This document shows, piece by piece, positions 21,785 to 31,454 of a DNA stretch of 35,784 bases. The stretch covers positions 1 to 35,784 of the forward strand of contig JBCAQO010000082.1 of the NCBI GenBank assembly GCA_039111635.1, read 5' to 3'. Every line of letters starts with the position of its first letter. Position 1 is the first letter of the stretch. Origin of the DNA: Heterobasidion occidentale. Its lineage: Eukaryota; Basidiomycota; Agaricomycetes; Russulales; Bondarzewiaceae. Made by a program: the position numbers and the translations under genes. The notes under the pieces are model-generated. The model was not told where the DNA came from and searched no databases. It was given only the letters and a program-made list of their open reading frames with translations.

Positions 21785-22862
21785 TGATGAGCATGTACCC
21801 GCGCTAGGGTCCGAGGGAGGTATTCGGGAAGCTTTGGGGAGATACCGAACAGCGTTAGACGAGTACCGAAGATGCCGACTTGCACCGAACACGGTCGGTC
21901 CCCACCCGACCGACCGCAACCCTCCAAAGGACGTTCGGCAGCACTTGGGTCAGTTCGCCCACACTTCACGTACTTACCATGACCACACAGGGGTGTTACG
22001 ATAGGTGGTTACGAGATCGGAGCCAGTCTTCCGTGTCGGCCGATGTGCTCCGTGAGTCGGTCGGTCCTTATCGCTTATCTTCCCGACCTCCACATGGTCG
22101 GTCAAACGCGATTTTGTACCATTACTTGGCCACCCTGGCCGTACGATACCTCTTCTTTATTTTCATTGGTTCTCCAACGCCTGTTCCGGCTACCTACGCT
22201 CGGGCGACGGATCCCGAACGTTCGGGATTTCGCCATCGCTGATTAACTTTTACCTTGTCACCTTCGGAACCCATATGGACATCTCACCTACCTTCTTATC
22301 TTCTCTGATCGCTAAGGCTTGGCGCCCATTCGACATCTACTCTCATTTCTTGTTTAATATTTTACTTAGGGGCTCTGTTTACTATAAAAACCTACATACA
22401 ACTCTGGAATAAACCAGCTTTCGCACCCCACAGTTCAGAGCTCATTCGCACTCGTCTCAACCATCAAAATCGTCTTCGTCGACTCCCGAAAACTTGTCAT
22501 CCCCGTTGTTCGGCCTTGTTCGCGTTCGTACTCGTCTCTTCGCTCGTACCCCTCGTCCTCCCTCGTATATTGTCAGAGTCCTGTGTGGCTCTTGAAGCAC
22601 GTAGTTGTCGGTCGCGACACTACTTTCTCGTTACCGACCGAATCCCCGACTTGACCGACCGAACGTTCGGTCGGTGTTCGACGCAGTCCCGAAACCGTTC
22701 GGGCGCTATAATCTCACACTCCTCGCTGCTTCTCAGTACGCCATCGATTTCTAAAGTCATCACTAACAATTCCTTGTGTATTAGATACTAGCTCCAGCAC
22801 CCCTTGCATTAGAGGTTGTTTTGGTGTTGTGCTCGGCACTTAGAGCCACCTCTAGCGTAACA
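21785..22862 (+). repeat. 5' LTR of copy B (1078 bases)
   Basis: It runs TGATGAG...GTAACA and appears identical to the 3' LTR. The putative promoter TATAAAAA is at 22383-22390 and AATAAA at 22408-22413. The perfect palindrome with arm ACCGACCGAAC is at 22654-22675. CCGAAC/GTTCGG words occur many times within it. Confidence 0.95.
22383..22390 (+). promoter_or_regulatory. LTR TATA box of copy B
   Basis: TATAAAAA within the 5' LTR, about 480 bases before its end, is the only good TATA box on the plus strand there. It would start the genomic RNA roughly 30 bases downstream. The equivalent site is conserved in the reverse-oriented old LTR (near 433) and in the copy A LTRs. Confidence 0.6.
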
Positions 22863-22865
22863 TTT

Positions 22866-22882
22866 TGGAGCCCACCGCGAGG
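22866..22882 (+). other. Primer-binding site candidate
   Basis: TGGAGCCCACCGCGAGG lies three bases after the LTR end. Starting with TGG it can pair with a tRNA 3' CCA end. The specific tRNA was not determined. The same site is at 15855-15871 in copy A. Confidence 0.7.
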
Positions 22883-23004
22883 GGTTAGTATTCAAAATTA
22901 CCTCAAGGAATCTACGTCGCTCGTCCCGACCAACAGCGGAGCGCGAAGAACGACAAACAGTTATCGATAGCTTCAATACTCAGGAAACATCTGCCGACCG
23001 AAGT

Positions 23005-25614
23005 TTGTTCGGAGACGCCGATATAGTCCCGGAGCATCTATCCCACCATCACTATCTTGATCTTGAATCCTCGCCATCGCTCTCGCCGCCACCCGACTCC
23101 ACTTTCTTCTTAACCCCACCGTCGTCGCCGAACCGATCGCTACTCCCGCCGATTTCCCCCATCCTCGACCTTGCGCTCTTAGAACAATCACCCCTGTCTC
23201 CTATACCATCTCTCCACGACTCCATCTCACCGTTAATCCCACGCAGCCCCGTCTTCTGGACGCCGACCATCCGACCAACTTCGCTAGAACGCTCCTTCGA
23301 ACCAGCGACTCCATCCCCGATCACCTTAGCAAACAATACCTTCTCCCCCACCTTTGACTTTCTCACTATGGCAACCCCATCCATGCCCGCTCGTGGAGAT
23401 CGAACGGCCCCGACCTTTGACCCCCATCAACCCCGCGAATTGAGACGATATTTCGCCGATCTGGACTTCCACTTCGTTCGGTCTGCGGTAGAAGACGAGC
23501 AGGAAAGGAAGAAACACGCTTGCCGATTCCTGGACGTCGACACCTGTGAGCTTTGGGAATCGCTCACCACTTTCACCGACGCCACGAAGACATTCAAGGA
23601 GTTCTGCGAAGAAGTCTACAGACTGTACCCCGGATCAGAGGAAGAGCGCAAATGGTCGGTATCGGATATGGACAAGCTAGTCGGCGAAACGAGCAGGGTC
23701 GGCATCTTGTCTCTCAGCGAACTCGGCGACTATCATCGGCGATTTCTGGCGATCACGGTATTCCTCCTCAGCAAGGCACGAATCTCGGTCGCCGAACAAG
23801 GACGCGCCTTCGCTAGAGGATTCCAACCGGAGCTATGGGCAAGAATCTCTCAACGTCTACAACTCAAGTTCCCCGATCATTTCCCAGACGACCCGTACAA
23901 CCTCCAGGACATCCACGATGCGGCCCGATTCGTCTTGCACGGCACCACAGCCGCCTACAGCACTACGTCTACCGACATCTCTCGAGCAGCCCCCGCCGCG
24001 CCGCCCACCAACGCGATCAAGGCCGAAGACCTGGCGACCATGTTCGAACGACTCACCGACACCTTCGTCAAGGCCATTGCAGCTCAAGGGACGTCCAGGC
24101 CAGCCGATCGACCATCCCGACAACCAGGACAAGGCGGCGACAACTGCATGTTCTGCGGCAGTCCCGAACACTTCATGCGCGCCTGTCCCGAGGTCACCGA
24201 ATACATTCGGATCGGCAAATGCAAGCGGAATATCGAAGGGAAGGTTGTATTGTCAAGTGGGGCATTCGTACCCAGAGAAATCACGGGTAGTAATCTGAAG
24301 GACCGAGTTGACGAATGGCACCGCAGGAATCCAGGCCAGTTGGCGACTGGACAGATGATGTTTACGGTAAACGCGGCGCCGACTCACCCGATGACGATAG
24401 CCTCCCGTCGCGATTCACCCTCATTGCTGGAGGTCACCCCGACTTACCAACTCACCGACGTCCAGCGAATCGCAAGCCTCGAACGCGAACTATTCACACT
24501 CCGAACGCGGGGCGCGAGGGCACGCGAAATGGCGCAGACGGGACGTTCGGCATCTACCCCTTCACCGGCCCCCGAACGACGAGCAAGGACCGAAACTCCC
24601 GAACCCGAGCCCCGACCGACATCCCCGACTCAGCGACCGCCCCCGGTACCAGCCAAGGACGATGCTCCAATCCACCCATACGCCAAAGCCCAGGACGCCA
24701 CCTACGCACCACCGCACGAGCGCAACATGGGAGCCCCGGCGAAGATACCCTCGGCAAAGAAGGACGCTCCGGCCTACAAAACTACGGCGCCGATCTACGA
24801 CGAGAAGGTAGCAGCCGAGGTCTACAACAGGGCGATGGCCACTCAGGTGACGCTTACCCAGCGCGAACTACTCTCCCTCTCCGCCGAAGTCCGTTCGCAG
24901 GTCAGGGAAGCCACGTCAGCACGCCGATCGCCTACCAAAGACGCCAGCAATGTTCGGACCTTCTACCAAGATGCCGATCTACCCTATGCCATCGACGATC
25001 TCGAACCACCGACTCGACCGACCGTCTCCTCCTTCGTCAATGTCCTGCACCAGCCTGAAACACCTCCACCTGGCGCGATCATCATCCCCGACACGTACGA
25101 AACATATCTGAAGAGTCTACAGCCCGGTCAGATTCCTCTGCCGTTGATAGTCGCTAAAGAATCTTCTGCCCTAAGGTCCATTGTTCCCCTCGTCGATCAC
25201 CAACAGGAAGTCGAATGCGTCATTGACCCGGGTTCACAAGTCATCGCCATGTCGGAAGGCATTTGCAATGAACTGGCGCTCATATACGACCCCGAAATTG
25301 TCCTCAATATGCAGTCGGCGAATGGCGAAATCGACCGATCCTTGGGCCTGGCACGCAACGTGCCATTCCTCATCGGCGACATCACCCTGTACCTCCAAGT
25401 CCACATCATTCGGAACCCAGCCTACGACGTTCTCCTCGGTCGGCCCTTCGACATCCTCACCGAAAGTATCGTCAAAAATTATTCAAACGAAGACCAGACG
25501 ATCACCATCAGAGACCCGAACACGGGACGACGAGCCACCATTCCAACGATCAGACGAGGACCCCCTCGAGTCCTTCACCGAAGACAAGCGGGTTTTCGCG
25601 ACTCGATGAATTGA
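23005..25614 (+). CDS. Gag-protease polyprotein of copy B
   Basis: The frame is open from the LTR end without an ATG. The first in-frame ATG is at 23368 (codon 122 of the listed frame), just before RGDRTAPTFDPHQPRELRRY, a typical start of the gag capsid region in fungal Ty3 elements. The Pro/Ser-rich first 121 codons are therefore uncertain. A CCHC zinc knuckle (C-x2-C-x4-H-x4-C, codons 381-394) marks nucleocapsid. A Pro-rich linker and a retroviral-type aspartic protease (VIDPGSQV, Asp 741; LLGRPFDI) follow, ending near DPNTGRRATIPT. The stop TGA is at 25612. Pol continues in the -1 frame. Confidence 0.9.
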   Translation: MFGDADIVPEHLSHHHYLDLESSPSLSPPPDSTFFLTPPSSPNRSLLPPISPILDLALLEQSPLSPIPSLHDSISPLIPRSPVFWTPTIRPTSLERSFEPATPSPITLANNTFSPTFDFLTMATPSMPARGDRTAPTFDPHQPRELRRYFADLDFHFVRSAVEDEQERKKHACRFLDVDTCELWESLTTFTDATKTFKEFCEEVYRLYPGSEEERKWSVSDMDKLVGETSRVGILSLSELGDYHRRFLAITVFLLSKARISVAEQGRAFARGFQPELWARISQRLQLKFPDHFPDDPYNLQDIHDAARFVLHGTTAAYSTTSTDISRAAPAAPPTNAIKAEDLATMFERLTDTFVKAIAAQGTSRPADRPSRQPGQGGDNCMFCGSPEHFMRACPEVTEYIRIGKCKRNIEGKVVLSSGAFVPREITGSNLKDRVDEWHRRNPGQLATGQMMFTVNAAPTHPMTIASRRDSPSLLEVTPTYQLTDVQRIASLERELFTLRTRGARAREMAQTGRSASTPSPAPERRARTETPEPEPRPTSPTQRPPPVPAKDDAPIHPYAKAQDATYAPPHERNMGAPAKIPSAKKDAPAYKTTAPIYDEKVAAEVYNRAMATQVTLTQRELLSLSAEVRSQVREATSARRSPTKDASNVRTFYQDADLPYAIDDLEPPTRPTVSSFVNVLHQPETPPPGAIIIPDTYETYLKSLQPGQIPLPLIVAKESSALRSIVPLVDHQQEVECVIDPGSQVIAMSEGICNELALIYDPEIVLNMQSANGEIDRSLGLARNVPFLIGDITLYLQVHIIRNPAYDVLLGRPFDILTESIVKNYSNEDQTITIRDPNTGRRATIPTIRRGPPRVLHRRQAGFRDSMN

Positions 25615-25620
25615 TCCGAG
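25590..25620 (+). promoter_or_regulatory. Candidate -1 programmed ribosomal frameshift site
   Basis: GGGTTTT (25590-25596) reads G GGT TTT in the gag frame and so fits the X XXY YYZ slippery rule. It lies 15 bases before the gag-protease stop. A one-base backward slip continues as S-R-L-D-E-L-I-R-D-Q into pol. Five bases downstream, CTCGAT and ATC-CGAG (25602-25620) can form a small stem with one bulge that includes the stop codon. The stem is short, so a stronger pseudoknot further down may be needed. Confidence 0.6.
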
Positions 25621-28600
25621 ATCAAGGAGAAGTTGCACTGATCATTTCCACCGATCATGATACCCCCAATTTCCCACTTATCGAAGCGTCCTCAGATTTC
25701 CATTCTCTATCTCCCTCTCGTCGCGATCTCTGTCTCAAGTACATTATGGCCTCTGATTTGGGGCCCGAAAATCATCTCAAAAACAATCTCGATTCCGATA
25801 TGTCATCTTTATTTTCCTTAGTCGTCCCCGGTTCTTTCCATTCCACTAATATCGCCGACCCGGTCGCCATCTTCGCCGCCAAGCGCAAGTACAAACCGGT
25901 CGCACAGAAAACACGACCAGTCTTGGCCGACCTCCCCGAAAAATTCCGAATCGTTCGGAACATCCTTGGTGACCCTCTCGCTACCCTTCCGACGCTGACA
26001 CCGAACCCGCCACCCTTCACGCCGACCGGAAGATACACAGCCGAACGACGTGACCTCATCGATAAAGTCCACTCAGACGACTTCCTTTGGCCGGCCGAAC
26101 GACAGCTCATGCACCATTTCATGTGTCTACAAGAGATGGGATTCGCCTGGGACGATTCGGAACGCGGACGTTTCTGCGAGGAATTCTTTCCTCCAGTCAA
26201 TATGCCGGTGGTCGAACACAAGCCCTGGGTTCAACGCAACATTCCGATTCCACCAGGCATCTACGACGAAGTGTGCCGACTTATCAAAACCAAGATCGCC
26301 GCTGGAGTCTATGAGCCGTCGAATTCGTCCTACCGATCGCGCTGGTTTACGGTCGTCAAGAAGACGAATAGCACCTCCACTGGCACCAAACTCCGAATCG
26401 TTCACAGCCTCGAACCCCTGAACGCCGTCACCATCCAGCATTCAGGTGTGCCCCCATATACCGATCAGATCGCTGAACAGTTTGCAGCTCGCGCTTGCGG
26501 CGGCATTCTGGATCTCTATGTCGGCTATGACGAACGAGGGCTAGCCGAATCATCTCGCGACTTCACCACATTCCAGACCCCATTCGGCGCCCACCGACTT
26601 GTCACCCTGCCCATGGGATGGACAAATTCGGTCCCGATCTTCCACGACGACGTCACCCACATCCTCCAGCCAGAGATCCCAGACACCACCATTCCTTTCA
26701 TCGACGACGTTCCGATTCGGGGCCCGCCGACCCGATACGAACTTCCGAACGGAGGCTTCGAGACGCATCCCGACAACCCCGGCATACGACGGTTTGTGTG
26801 GGAACACTTTCAAGGCCTCAATCGAGTGGTTCAGCGGATGAAGTATAGCGGAGGGACCTTTTCGGGACACAAGGCGACACTCTGCGCAGCCGAAATCACG
26901 GTGGTCGGCCATCGGTGCACGTATGAAGGACGATTACCCGACGAGTCTAGGGTAGAGTCAATTATGAAGTGGGGACCTTGCAGGGATCTCTCTGACGTTC
27001 GGGCATTCTTGGGGACAATCGGTGTCGTTCGGATCTTCATTCGGAATTTTGCACACAGGGCGCATGCACTGACTATGTTAACGCGCAAAGATTTTCCATT
27101 CGTGTTCGGCCCAGACCAGATAGCGGCCCAGGACGACCTCCGGTCAGCACTTCTCGAATCGCCAGCCCTTCGGCCGATCGACTATGGGTCGGCGGCCAAC
27201 GTCATCCTCGCCGTCGATACCTCACAAATCGCGGTCGGCTTCCACCTCTGTCAATGCGCACTCGACAATCCACGGGTTCGGTACTATGCCCGATTCGGCT
27301 CCATCACCCTTAACGACCGCGAATCGCGATTCTCCCAACCCAAGCTCGAACTCTACGGCCTCTTCCGCGCCCTCCGATCACTCAAAATGTATCTCATCGG
27401 CGTTCGGAACCTGATAGTCGAAGTAGACGCACGCTACATCAAGGGCATGCTCACTAACCCGGATCTCGAACCCAGCGCTAGCATCAATCGGTGGATCGTC
27501 TCCATCCTCACCTTCCATTTCACACTTGTCCACGTCCCCGGCACCTCTCACGGCCCCGATGGTCTCTCCCGACGACCACCACAACCCGCCGACCGACCCG
27601 AACCCGAAGACAACTTTGACGACTGGATCGACAATCTCTACGGCTTCCTCCATCAGATCAACAACACGTTCCCCACCTCCATCTCAACCTCGACAACCGC
27701 TATCTTTACCTCCTCACTCATAGGCGACCTCCCGACCGATGCCGACTCCGACGACGAAGGCCCAACCATCGACTATTCGGATATCCCAAGATCGCAGAAA
27801 GCTGTGGAAGCCGAGGAACGCCTATGGTTGGTCCGCGACTGGCACCGAACATTGGTTCGGCCCCCTTCTCTCTCCGACTCCGAATATGCCACCTTCCTAC
27901 GATATTGCACTGAGTTCTTTATCGCAGCCGACAAGCTATGGAGAAAAGACTCACACGGTCGACATAAGATCGTTGCAGCCCCCTCTAGTCGGATCACAAT
28001 TCTCACTGCCGCCCACGACGACGTTGCTCACAAGGGTTTCTACGCCACGACCGCCTTGGTCGCCGAACGCTTCTGGTGGCCGCACATGAGGCAAGATATT
28101 TCCTGGTTTGTTCGGACATGTCACCTTTGCCAGATTCGCCAGACTCGCAACGTCCTCATTCCCCCAACCGTCGCCACGCCTGCACCCCTCTTCGCGAAGA
28201 TGTATATGGACACCATGCACATGCCGACCGCTGGTGGTTTCAAGTATCTCGTTCAAGGTCGCTGTTCGGTATCGCACTACCCCGAATTCCGGATGCTGCG
28301 ACGCGAAACAAGCTCAGCCCTCGCCGACTGGATCTTCGAGGATATCCTGTGCCGATGGGGAACATTGGTAGAGATCGTCTCCGACAACGGACCAGCATTC
28401 GTCAAGGCGCTCGACCAGTTAGCGAAAAAGTACCACGTTCGGCACATCCGTATTTCGGGCTACAATTCTCGCGCCAACGGCATCGCCGAACGACCTCACT
28501 TCGACGTTCGGCAGGCTCTGTTCAAAGCCGTTGATGGAGATCAGGCCAAGTGGAATCGTGCAGCTCATTTCGTATTCTGGGCTGATCGCATTACTGTTCG

Positions 28601-29243
28601 GCGCCGAATGGGTTGCTCGCCATACTTCGCAGCGACCGGAACCCATCCCCTTCTCCCCCTGGACATCGCCGAAGCCACCTACCTCCTGCCACCGCCGACC
28701 ACAACCCTCAGCACCACCGACCTCATCGCCCGACGTGCCATGGCCTTGCAGAAACGCCGATCGGACCTCGCCCACCTTCGCAGCTCAGTAGTCGGCGCCC
28801 GTGTCCAGGCCGCCATCCGATTCGAACAACAGCATTCGGCCACCCTTCGCGACTTCAATTTCCACCGAGGCTCACTTGTCCTGATGCGCAACACAGCCAT
28901 AGAAAAGGCGCTCAATCGGAAGATGCGACCACGGTACTTGGGACCATTGCTGGTGATTTCTAGGAACCGAGGAGGAGCGTATATTCTGGCCGAACTTGAC
29001 GGATCGGTCTTTGATCGGCCAGTGGCAGCATTCCGCATTATTCCTTACTTTGCTCGCAGATCTCTGAAGCTCACCGACCTTGAAGCCCTCCTCGACATCT
29101 CACAAGCACGCCTTCGGGCCATGGAAGAATCCAGATCGAACGACGACGACGCTGAAGACGACGATGCCGACGAAGAGGATACCGACACCAGCTCCATCCG
29201 ATCAGCAGAAGACGACGATGTGGCTTCGGCGACTTCCGACTAG
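25596..29243 (+). CDS. Pol polyprotein: reverse transcriptase, RNase H, integrase
   Basis: Residues are counted from the TTG at 25611. Reverse transcriptase: first catalytic Asp about 301 (ILDLYVGYDE), second motif FIDDV at 363-367, the usual fungal Ty3 form of YxDD. RNase H: AVDTSQIAVGF (Asp about 536), ELYGLFRAL, VEVDARYIKGM. Integrase: zinc-binding H-x4-H (from 802) and C-x2-C (837, 840), catalytic Asp 867 (MYMDTMH), Asp 925 (SDNG) and Glu 960 (GIAERPH), then a GPY/F-type segment near 1105 (RYLGPLLVIS). The C-terminus is an acidic Asp/Glu tail, with no chromodomain visible. Valine-arginine pairs are nearly always written GTT CGG. Stop TAG at 29241. Confidence 0.93.
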   Translation, partial: SRLDELIRDQGEVALIISTDHDTPNFPLIEASSDFHSLSPSRRDLCLKYIMASDLGPENHLKNNLDSDMSSLFSLVVPGSFHSTNIADPVAIFAAKRKYKPVAQKTRPVLADLPEKFRIVRNILGDPLATLPTLTPNPPPFTPTGRYTAERRDLIDKVHSDDFLWPAERQLMHHFMCLQEMGFAWDDSERGRFCEEFFPPVNMPVVEHKPWVQRNIPIPPGIYDEVCRLIKTKIAAGVYEPSNSSYRSRWFTVVKKTNSTSTGTKLRIVHSLEPLNAVTIQHSGVPPYTDQIAEQFAARACGGILDLYVGYDERGLAESSRDFTTFQTPFGAHRLVTLPMGWTNSVPIFHDDVTHILQPEIPDTTIPFIDDVPIRGPPTRYELPNGGFETHPDNPGIRRFVWEHFQGLNRVVQRMKYSGGTFSGHKATLCAAEITVVGHRCTYEGRLPDESRVESIMKWGPCRDLSDVRAFLGTIGVVRIFIRNFAHRAHALTMLTRKDFPFVFGPDQIAAQDDLRSALLESPALRPIDYGSAANVILAVDTSQIAVGFHLCQCALDNPRVRYYARFGSITLNDRESRFSQPKLELYGLFRALRSLKMYLIGVRNLIVEVDARYIKGMLTNPDLEPSASINRWIVSILTFHFTLVHVPGTSHGPDGLSRRPPQPADRPEPEDNFDDWIDNLYGFLHQINNTFPTSISTSTTAIFTSSLIGDLPTDADSDDEGPTIDYSDIPRSQKAVEAEERLWLVRDWHRTLVRPPSLSDSEYATFLRYCTEFFIAADKLWRKDSHGRHKIVAAPSSRITILTAAHDDVAHKGFYATTALVAERFWWPHMRQDISWFVRTCHLCQIRQTRNVLIPPTVATPAPLFAKMYMDTMHMPTAGGFKYLVQGRCSVSHYPEFRMLRRETSSALADWIFEDILCRWGTLVEIVSDNGPAFVKALDQLAKKYHVRHIRISGYNSRANGIAERPHFDVRQALFKAVDGDQAKWNRAAHFVFWADRITVRRRMGCSPYFAATGTHPLLPLDIAEATYLLPPPTTTLSTTDLIARRAMALQKRRSDLAHLRSSVVGARVQAAIRFEQQHSATLRDFNFHRGSLVLMRNTAIEKALNRKMRPRYLGPLLVISRNRGGAYILAELDGSVFDRPVAAFRIIPYFARRSLKLTDLEALLDISQARLRAMEESRSNDDDAEDDDADEEDTDTSSIRSAEDDDVASATSD

Positions 29244-29278
29244 ACCCACCCTCCCACCCTTCGCTCTCTTCGGTCGGT

Positions 29279-29313
29279 GACTGGGGACAGTCACGATTTC
29301 AGTAGGGAGGAGG
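29279..29313 (+). repeat. Internal copy of the polypurine-tract region
   Basis: GACTGGGGACAGTCACGATT followed by TCAGTAGGGAGGAGG matches the 3' polypurine region at 31859-31893 with about two differences in the first 33 bases. It lies 36 bases after the pol stop, where a minimal Ty3 element would end. The two copies bracket the extra 3' module. Confidence 0.8.
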
Positions 29314-29729
29314 ATGCACAGATATACCCATTCCTTATTCCGATTCATTCGTCACAGACATGGACTGACACCCGATTATTTCCGCATCTCTTAGTACTTT
29401 TGCTGCCGACCAATCGCCGACCGAATAGTCGGCACTCATTTTCCCCATCACTCCTTCAAGTACCAAGCCGCATTGAAGACTTCTTCCGATTTGCGCAAAA
29501 CCATAGGGTTTTATGCCTGTGATGACATACTGAGGCTTCCCCTAATATTCCAATTTATTTTCTTCATTTCTGCCGAACGCTTCGCTTACAAGTACATTCA
29601 CACAGCCATTTCGCCGACCGATTTCCCGAACAATGCCTCTAGTCTTCACCGAACGTCTCATTTAACTCAGGACAGTCCCTTCACTTTTATGATACATTTT
29701 TACTATACTACAGAACCCTCGAAGCTATT
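29314..29729. other. Left part of 3' module, downstream of the antisense gene
   Basis: No coding sequence is recognised. On the minus strand this is the region after the antisense stop codon. It contains AATAAA near 29555 (reverse of TTTATT), a possible polyadenylation signal. CCGAAC and CCGACC words continue here. Confidence 0.4.
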
Positions 29730-31454
29730 CTACTCATCGGGAAGAAAGTCGTCCGACACCGACATTCCCGAATCGTCTGCCTCCGACGAGTCCTCGACCA
29801 AGACAACGTCGGGGGACGTGGATGGACCCGCCCGCACCTCGAGCGACTCTAGCTCAGCCTGCCACATCGCGACCGAGCGCGCCAGCGAAGCACGCGTACC
29901 CTCAGCCACCGCGATGCGGTACCGAAGCTCAGACGCGATGCCTTGGGCGACGATGGGCGAGAGGCGAGAAGAGTCGGTAGGAGCGGGGAAGGCAGCCGAA
30001 CGAGCGCGGGAAGGGCGGGTAGGAGCGAGGACGGCCCTAGCAGTGGTAGGAAGCCGCTGGACCGGCTTTCGGGTGCGAGCGGCTGCACCGAACAATACCG
30101 AACGATGAGCTCCCATCTCCAATCCAACCGAAAAATGACTTACCTTTCGTTTGGGCGATGCTATCCCCGACTGACCGCACGGGGACAACCACCTCTACCT
30201 TACGACGCTTTAAGGGGCGTTCCCTCTCCTCCGCCTTCGGCGCCGACTGCTCCTTCGACTTCCCCTTTCCCTTCTCCTTCGACTTCCCCTTCCCCTTCTC
30301 CATCGGCATCCACCCGGGCTGGAAGCTACACCCCTTCGACTCCCTGGCACACTTAGTGCACGACACCAGCCCAGGTCTCTGGTAGCATCGGAACGCCTTG
30401 GTCTGAAAGGCGGTCGCACAGCGATGACAAGCGTAGTCGGCCTAGAAGAAGGATGATCAGCAATATGAAGCGGCGGCAAGAGGGAGGGAACTCACCAAGA
30501 CATCACCAGGTAATAATTCGGGAGGGTCTTCGAGCAGCTTCCCGTCACCATTCCGCTCCACAGGGGACCTAACTGTCGACATTCGGCCCGTCCCAGGGCC
30601 GAGAGGAAGGACAACGCGTCCAAGAGGTGGCGTCAGTTGGTGAGCAAACTCGACGACAACAGCCGCGGCCGACTGTTTGCCCTTCACGTCGGTCGGGGCA
30701 GCGGCGGCGACCAGACCCACGCTCATTCGGTCCAGGGCATCGGTTGCGGATGCAAGCGCAGAGTCAGCGGCGGACGGGTCGGGATAGGACGAGTCGGCGG
30801 ACGGGTCGGGATGGGATGAGTCGGCGGACGGGACAGGATGAGAAGAGGAAGCGGCGGCAGAGGGAGAAGGAGAGCGAAGAAAGAGAGGAAGGGGAAGGAC
30901 GGACTCTGCCTCCAGCTCAGACAGCTGACGATCACCTTGTTCAGGATCGAGCGACCCGTTGAACATGGCCTCCACCAAAGCCTCCCGGCGCCGCCGACGA
31001 TCCGCTTCGGCCAACTGACGGGCAGCGGCAGCCCGCATCGCCTCGGCTTCCTCAGCCTCACGTTCGGCGACAGCGACCCGCGCAGCCTCCTCTGCCAGGG
31101 CCTGTTCTTCGGCCGCCTGTTGCTGTTTCTGCGCTGCAAAGCGCGCCGCACGCTGCGGCAAGATGCGCGACCCCCAGGCAAGCCAGTCGTTGGTGGCAAC
31201 ATGGTCGAGGCCACTCTCAGCCTCGGCGACCCAGGCCGCGAGTTCGGGCACGTCCTGCCCACGCGCCGAACGATCGAATACAGCCTGCAAGGACGTCAGC
31301 AGCCAGCAGAAGGCAAAAGGAAGGACCGACTTACCACTCGTTTGGCGAACCCCTGCGCCCAGGCCTCGTAATCTTCGTATTCGGCGGCGCCGTCAGGAAG
31401 GGCGAGCATGTACTCCCCGAGCTTGGTTTTGAGGACAGAGAGGATGGAGGACAT
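29730..31454 (-). CDS. Antisense spliced gene: coiled-coil, cysteine-cluster protein
   Basis: Four exons on the strand opposite to gag-pol: 31335-31454, 30496-31284, 30144-30441 and 29730-30082. Introns of 50, 54 and 61 bases have clean ends (GTAAGT...TTGCAG, GTGAGT...TTCTAG, GTAAGT...GTGCAG). Phases fit throughout and give 519 codons. The start ATG at 31454 has a CCCACC context. Residues about 85-148 are an Ala/Glu/Arg-rich coiled coil. Residues about 190-215 come from three roughly 27-base tandem repeats. Residues 308-341 have Cys spaced x2-x10-x8-x2-x6, similar to a fungal Zn2Cys6 cluster but with a longer first loop. Lys/Gly repeats and KRRKV (381-385) suggest nuclear entry, and the C-terminus is acidic. 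No known family is recognised. A DNA-binding or regulatory role is inference. Confidence 0.75.
30763..30840 (-). repeat. Tandem repeat inside the antisense gene
   Basis: About three units of roughly 27 bases (GAGTCGGCGGACGGGTCGGG type) encode repeated SADSSHPDP-like segments in exon 2. They are in frame and likely form a disordered linker between the coiled coil and the cysteine cluster. Confidence 0.7.

Noticed and set aside
25473..25479. CAAAAAT considered as a frameshift site
   Set aside because: The first base breaks the X XXY YYZ rule and it lies inside the protease domain. GGGTTTT at 25590 fits better and is next to the stop.
30457..31290. Treating the 277-codon minus-strand frame as a complete single-exon gene
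   Set aside because: It starts at a TTG within an intron acceptor and ends within an intron. Splicing to flanking exons gives a longer, coherent product.
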